In this document: one piece after another, positions 6,408 to 9,942 of the stretch
How positions within the stretch are numbered: the first letter of the stretch is position 1
Layout of the letters: each line of letters opens with the position of its first letter
Assembly (NCBI GenBank): GCA_030640905.1
Contig: DAOWIM010000080.1
Coordinates: 1-9,942 of the forward strand
Source of the DNA: a bacterium
Lineage (GTDB): Bacteria > Zixibacteria > MSB-5A5 > GN15 > FEB-12
Direction: 5' to 3'
DNA: 9,942 bases
Made by a program: the position numbers and the translations under genes
The notes under the pieces: model-generated
Told to the model about the DNA's origin: nothing
What the model saw: only the letters and a program-made list of their open reading frames with translations
The model's database searches: none

Positions 6408-7988
6408 GTGCTAACAGTTCGACGCAAAACCACAATTCTTTCTATTGTTACTTTTATTGTGCTGGCTGCTCTCAGCGGGTGCGGCATGTTTGACCGTTAC
6501 CCGCCAGGTGTCACTGAGGTACTTGAGGCTGCCGGTGAGAATCGTCCCGAACTTGAAAAAGTTATCGCCCACTATCAGGAAGTCGGTGATTCACTCAAGC
6601 TGCAAGCCGCATACTACCTGATCGGCAACATGGAAGACCACAGCTACGTGACCTATTATCTTCACGACAGCTCTGATGTGACAATCGAATTCAATGTCAC
6701 CAGCTTTGCCGACTACGCTGAGTTGACATCGGCTGCCGATTCAATCGAAGCCAGCCGAGGTGAGATTGATTATGACAAGAAAGATATCGTCAAAGATGCC
6801 GAGACGATAACGGCCGACTTTCTCATCAAGCAAATCGACTTCGCTTTCCGCGCCTGGCAGGAAAAACCGTGGGCGCAGCACCTTACCTACGAACAGTTCC
6901 GCGAATACGTTCTCCCCTACCGTGGAAGCAACGAACCGTTGGAACCGTGGCGCAAGGCGTTTCTTGACAAGTACGAGAGTATCGCCGACAGCATGACCGA
7001 CCCGTCCGATCCGGTACAAGCGGCGGTGTTGATCAATGACGACATAAAGTCGTGGTTTGGTTTTGACCCTCGTTGGTATTATCACCCGACCGATCAGGGT
7101 CTCTCGGAAATGTTAGAGGGCGGTCTGGGGCGTTGTGAGGATATGACCAACATCACGATTTACGCCATGCGAGCCAATGGCATCGCGGTGACTTCGGACT
7201 ATACGCCGTACTGGGCCAACACCGGTAACAACCACGCGTGGAATGCGATCCTGCTTCGTGATGGCAGCGTCGTCCCGTTTATGGGCGCCGAAGCCAATCC
7301 GGGTAAGTACCGTCTCTCTCACAAAGCGGCAAAGATTTATCGTAAAACTTTCGGGCAGCAGAAAGAGAATCTTAAATTCCAGGAGAGAAAACAGGAAGCT
7401 GTCCCCCGCTGGCTGAAAGGTCGTTACTACCGTGATGTGACCGCAGATTACCTGACGGTGGCAAATCCCGTTATAGATTTCTCCGACCCGATTCCGGACT
7501 CGATTGACATCGCCTATCTCTCCGTATTCAACTCAGGCGAATGGAAGCCGATCAATTGGGCAAGAGTCTCCGGCAACAAGGCCACCTTCAAAGAGATGGG
7601 CACAGACGTAGTTTACCTGCCGACTCTGTACGTTGATGAAGAAAACGTTCCAGTCGGTGTGCCGTTTCTCTTAAACGATGACGAAACACAGCAGATATTC
7701 CTTGCTGACACCTCGATATTGATAACGGCCAGATTGACTTCTACCACCAAGCGAAACCAGAAAGGCTCGGAGGAAGGGATCGAAAAGTCATTTCTGAAAG
7801 AGGGCGCCGAGTACGAACTATCCTATTACGATTACGGCTGGCAATCGATCGGTACAGCCACAGCGACAAACCAACCGCTTAAGTTTGAGAATGTCCCTTC
7901 CGGTGGTTTGTACTGGGTGGTAGAAAAAGGCGCCGATGAGGAAGAACGCATTTTCAGCATTGAGGACGGTAAACAAGTTTGGTGGTAA
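6408..7988 (+). CDS. Lipoprotein with transglutaminase-like domain
   Basis: 526 residues. The N-terminus carries RRK, a hydrophobic segment (about 10-22) and the lipobox LSGC with C25 as the lipidated residue, so it is a membrane-anchored lipoprotein facing the periplasm or the cell surface. A helical-looking region (about 30-230) precedes the transglutaminase-like core: C243 in GLGRCEDMTN and H276 in NNHAWN, correct spacing for the Cys-His pair of this papain-like fold. The third residue is not in the usual W-x-P-x-D position; E295 in GAEANPG may substitute. From D343 (DVTADYL) onward the sequence looks like beta-sandwich domains. The fold is used by proteases, peptidases and crosslinking enzymes, so the reaction cannot be named; cell-wall or glycan-linked peptide processing is plausible. 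GTG at 6408 is chosen over an in-frame upstream GTG at 6357 because AAGGAGG (6396-6402) sits 5 nt upstream and a promoter ends at 6378. It is monocistronic as far as can be seen. Confidence 0.85.
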   Translation: MLTVRRKTTILSIVTFIVLAALSGCGMFDRYPPGVTEVLEAAGENRPELEKVIAHYQEVGDSLKLQAAYYLIGNMEDHSYVTYYLHDSSDVTIEFNVTSFADYAELTSAADSIEASRGEIDYDKKDIVKDAETITADFLIKQIDFAFRAWQEKPWAQHLTYEQFREYVLPYRGSNEPLEPWRKAFLDKYESIADSMTDPSDPVQAAVLINDDIKSWFGFDPRWYYHPTDQGLSEMLEGGLGRCEDMTNITIYAMRANGIAVTSDYTPYWANTGNNHAWNAILLRDGSVVPFMGAEANPGKYRLSHKAAKIYRKTFGQQKENLKFQERKQEAVPRWLKGRYYRDVTADYLTVANPVIDFSDPIPDSIDIAYLSVFNSGEWKPINWARVSGNKATFKEMGTDVVYLPTLYVDEENVPVGVPFLLNDDETQQIFLADTSILITARLTSTTKRNQKGSEEGIEKSFLKEGAEYELSYYDYGWQSIGTATATNQPLKFENVPSGGLYWVVEKGADEEERIFSIEDGKQVWW

Positions 7989-8022
7989 GATCGGCGACCA
8001 TTCTATGGTGAATGCTCTAATT

Positions 8023-8043
8023 GCCTGAGTCGTTCGGTCAGGC
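8023..8043 (+). terminator. Weak hairpin, possible terminator after the lipoprotein gene
   Basis: GCCTGA (8023-8028) pairs with TCAGGC (8038-8043) around a 9-nt loop, 35 nt after the lipoprotein stop. There is no U-tract after it, so intrinsic termination would be inefficient. It is the only stem found between the two genes. Confidence 0.25.
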
Positions 8044-8083
8044 GGCATGAAACCTTTGGTCTTGATGGTTGAATCACATATAT

Positions 8084-8112
8084 TTGTCTTAATAAAACTC
8101 AGATGCTATTAT
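8084..8112 (+). promoter_or_regulatory. Sigma-70-type promoter of the PLP enzyme gene
   Basis: TTGTCT (8084-8089, 4 of 6) and TATTAT (8107-8112, 5 of 6) are spaced by exactly 17 nt in an AT-rich stretch. The predicted start near 8119 leaves a ~24-nt leader with the ribosome site for the ATG at 8143. This supports independent expression of the gene. Confidence 0.55.
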
Positions 8113-8142
8113 ATGACTGATCTTACGGAAGGATGATTTAGA

Positions 8143-9336
8143 ATGAGTGACAATCATAACCCAGGATTCAATACTAATGCCGTGCATGCAGGTTATCATG
8201 CACATTCAGGCCCGGTTAACCCTCCTGTAGAAGAATCCTCAACTTATGCTTTTGAAAACTGTGATGATGGAGCTGAAAGGTTCGCAAGCAGAGATAAAAA
8301 AGGAATATATTCCAGGCTTTCCAGCCCCACAGTCAATGCGTTAGAAAAGAAAATTGCTAAACTTGAAGGTGGCTTTGGGGGGATTGCAACAGCTTCAGGC
8401 ATGGCGGCAGTAAATGCGGTTTACTATCATTTTCTTGATAAAGATAGTCATGTTATCGCAACTGCCTCCATGTATGGTCCCTCCAGAACAATACTGGAAA
8501 ACCCCTCCTTCTACAAGAAATGGGGCGTTCAGGCAACTCTCATGGATACGTCACATGCTGACGATGTCGAGAAAGCAGTGCAACCGAATACCAGGCTGAT
8601 TTACATTGAAACTCCCGCCAATCCCACTCTGGCAATAACCGATATCTCAAAGATTTCAGCCATAGCCCGCAAACAGGGAATTCCTCTGGTTGTTGATAAT
8701 ACATTTTGCTCCCCGTACCTGCAGAATCCCCTTGATCTGGGAGCTGATTTTGTCCTCCATTCTATGACAAAATCAATAGGAGGGCATGCCAACGCTGTTG
8801 GGGGGATAATCATCGCAAAAACCGAAGAAGATTATAATGTTCTACGAAATATTATTGTAAACATCGGTGGGGTTTTGTCTCCTCATGATGCAGCTCTCTT
8901 TTTTAACGGTGTAAAGACACTTGGCATTAGAATGGAGAAAATGCAGGAAAGTGCAAAAAGAATGGCAGACTTCCTCGCAAATCATGAGAAGATAGAATGG
9001 GTAATTTATCCCGGTCATGAAAATCATCCGATGCATCATCTTGTCGGAGAAAAAAAGCAGATGCGAGGTCCTGGGGCATTGATATCTTTTGGAGTAAGAG
9101 GAGGTTTAGCGGGAGCTAAAGCTCTGCTGGATAATGTTAAGCTCAATACTCTGGCCGTCTCTCTCGGCGGTGTTGAATCATTGATGGAATCTCCTGCTTT
9201 AATGACTCATGCCGGTGTTCCCAAATCCGAAAGAGAAAAAGCGGGAATAAAGGATGAGCTGGCGAGATGTTCTGTCGGGATTGAAGACTTTGAAGATCTG
9301 AAGGCTGACATCGAGCAGGCGTTGGAAAAAGTCTAA
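8143..9336 (+). CDS. PLP-dependent trans-sulfuration enzyme (methionine gamma-lyase / cystathionine gamma-synthase family)
   Basis: 397 residues, standard for the Cys/Met-metabolism PLP family, a cytoplasmic homotetramer acting on sulfur amino acids (gamma-elimination or gamma-replacement). K210 in HSMTKSIGGHANAVGG forms the Schiff base with PLP. D185 in VVDNTF would hold the pyridine nitrogen. Y56 and R58 in YSRLSSPT reach the neighbouring subunit's PLP phosphate. Y111 would stack on the ring. SLGGVESL (340-347) is the family signature and R375 would bind the substrate carboxylate. In Pseudomonas methionine gamma-lyase the tyrosine is followed by Gly-Cys; here it is YGPS, so the reactive cysteine (C116) is absent and strict methionine gamma-lyase activity is uncertain. 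AAGGA lies 9 nt before the ATG. The codons are AT-rich, with many AGA and AAA, unlike the neighbouring genes, suggesting acquisition from another genome. Cystathionine gamma-synthase, gamma-lyase or O-acylhomoserine sulfhydrylase are alternatives. Confidence 0.9.
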   Translation: MSDNHNPGFNTNAVHAGYHAHSGPVNPPVEESSTYAFENCDDGAERFASRDKKGIYSRLSSPTVNALEKKIAKLEGGFGGIATASGMAAVNAVYYHFLDKDSHVIATASMYGPSRTILENPSFYKKWGVQATLMDTSHADDVEKAVQPNTRLIYIETPANPTLAITDISKISAIARKQGIPLVVDNTFCSPYLQNPLDLGADFVLHSMTKSIGGHANAVGGIIIAKTEEDYNVLRNIIVNIGGVLSPHDAALFFNGVKTLGIRMEKMQESAKRMADFLANHEKIEWVIYPGHENHPMHHLVGEKKQMRGPGALISFGVRGGLAGAKALLDNVKLNTLAVSLGGVESLMESPALMTHAGVPKSEREKAGIKDELARCSVGIEDFEDLKADIEQALEKV

Positions 9337-9560
9337 ACCGCTGCAGTTTCATCGGTTGGCGTCACATGGGCCAGATATGCAAAGCGACCGGGGTAAGCTT
9401 GGGTTACGATGGTACAGGTACCGACACCGTTGGTACGAGGCGTTCCACCGGGGCGGGCACATTTAAATTTGTCCATGTCAACTTTTGAGGTCGGTTCGAA
9501 AAACCCAAGGGACGATCTCCCTCCTGAGGCTCCTGTCTTGAAGCAAGTTGCTGCAGCCAA
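9333..9560 (-). pseudogene. Possible remnant of a CheD-like Cys/His domain
   Basis: A short minus-strand frame whose last 47 codons (from ATG 9476) read like conserved protein: NGVGTCTIVTQAYPG, then RFAYLAHVTPTD. A Cys and a His 16 residues apart, in the settings GVGTC and LAHV, weakly recall the GLGSC...AH core of CheD receptor deamidases (about 17 apart in CheD). No Shine-Dalgarno precedes the ATG, an in-frame TGA lies upstream near 9578, and the frame is far too short for CheD (about 160). The TAG overlaps the TAA of the PLP gene tail to tail. I read it as a decayed fragment possibly truncated when the PLP gene arrived; it may equally be chance. Confidence 0.3.
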
Positions 9561-9691
9561 ACCGCTTTGGTTTGCCGGGAATCAGTAATAAAAAGCCATT
9601 TTAGTTATCCAGCTGGCTGCCGATAGAAACCATAATAGAACATCAGACGGTTCTTCGGGCGGCGCAAACAATAGATATATCTGGAGTACCT
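9337..9691. other. Intergenic region before the histidine kinase gene
   Basis: This 355-nt gap holds the minus-strand fragment ending at 9333 and a short inverted repeat, CAAACC (9558-9563) with GGTTTG (9569-9574). That stem has no U-tract, so it is not a convincing terminator for the PLP gene. Composition returns here to that of the rest of the window. I see no credible promoter for the kinase gene. Confidence 0.5.
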
Positions 9692-9942
9692 GTGACACAG
9701 AGGTTGCAAAAAGACAAACAAACAGAACCGACAACTCACGAACAAAAGACTCTTCAGTTTGTCTCGCTGATTGTTCATGATCTTGAGGCCCCGTTGGTAT
9801 CGCTCAAAACGCTGCGGCGGATTCTTAACGATGGTAGTATCGAACCTGACAAACCGACTTATAGAAAACTGATCGGATCCAGCAAAATTGCGATGAAACG
9901 AGCCGAGGGACTCAGGAATGATCTACTTTCCTCCGCGCGCGC
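9692..9942 (+). CDS. Histidine kinase, N-terminal part with HisKA dimerisation domain (cut by window edge)
   Basis: The 83 codons visible encode the dimerisation and phosphoacceptor helices of a two-component histidine kinase. The H-box reads FVSLIVHDLEAPLVSL with H29 as the expected phosphorylated residue and P34 at the usual helix kink, followed by a second helix (about 58-83, KLIGSSKIAMKRAEGLRNDLL). The start is GTG 9692 with GGAG 5 nt upstream. No signal peptide, membrane segment or PAS/GAF domain fits in the 20 residues before the H-box, so the kinase begins directly with its DHp domain and is probably cytosolic. The sensor must lie downstream, on another protein, or be missing. The ATPase domain is beyond the window. 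The AP in the H-box (HDLEAPL) is one of the variants seen in HisKA proteins; the assignment rests on this one domain. Confidence 0.75.
   Translation, partial: MTQRLQKDKQTEPTTHEQKTLQFVSLIVHDLEAPLVSLKTLRRILNDGSIEPDKPTYRKLIGSSKIAMKRAEGLRNDLLSSAR

Noticed and set aside
8047..9352. Short inverted match (ATGAAAC near 8047, GTTTCAT near 9346) flanking the PLP gene as possible insertion-element ends
   Set aside because: Only 7 bp, no target duplication and no transposase; expected by chance at this length.
9558..9574. Hairpin CAAACC/GGTTTG as terminator of the PLP enzyme gene
   Set aside because: Short AT-rich stem without a U-tract, more than 200 nt after the stop codon.

Overview
The window looks like a chromosomal stretch from a Gram-negative-type bacterium of roughly 50% GC. 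Pointers are a lipobox-bearing transglutaminase-like lipoprotein, a secreted protein with an FG-GAP-like calcium loop, and consensus-like sigma-70 promoters. The mix of families would suit a little-studied FCB-type lineage (for example Zixibacteria-like), but the taxonomy is a guess from style, not from a marker gene. There is no rRNA, tRNA, CRISPR array, transposase or phage gene.

Left third (1-3346, minus strand): a tight three-gene operon read right to left. It encodes an HMG-CoA-lyase-like acyl-CoA lyase, a family III (CaiB/BaiF) CoA transferase, and an aconitase-superfamily (LeuC/homoaconitase-type) hydratase large subunit cut by the left edge. Gaps are 10 and 42 nt. The three activities form a logical route: hydrate an unsaturated dicarboxylate to a 2-hydroxyacid, load CoA on it, then cleave to acetyl-CoA plus a 2-oxoacid. 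The best fit is a citramalate/mesaconate/itaconate-type degradation module, not leucine synthesis. This is the most interesting system here.

Middle (3347-7988): a 448-nt divergent intergenic region rich in inverted repeats. It is followed on the plus strand by a 15-codon leader ORF abutting a small secreted protein gene, then a YgiQ-family radical SAM protein, then (behind its own good promoter) a transglutaminase-like lipoprotein.

Right (7989-9942): a PLP-dependent trans-sulfuration enzyme (methionine gamma-lyase/cystathionine gamma-synthase family) with its own promoter and visibly more AT-rich codon use than its neighbours, suggesting transfer. Its stop codon overlaps, tail to tail, the end of a short minus-strand ORF that may be a remnant of a CheD-like cysteine/histidine domain. 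The window ends inside a histidine kinase gene whose H-box lies unusually close to the N-terminus.
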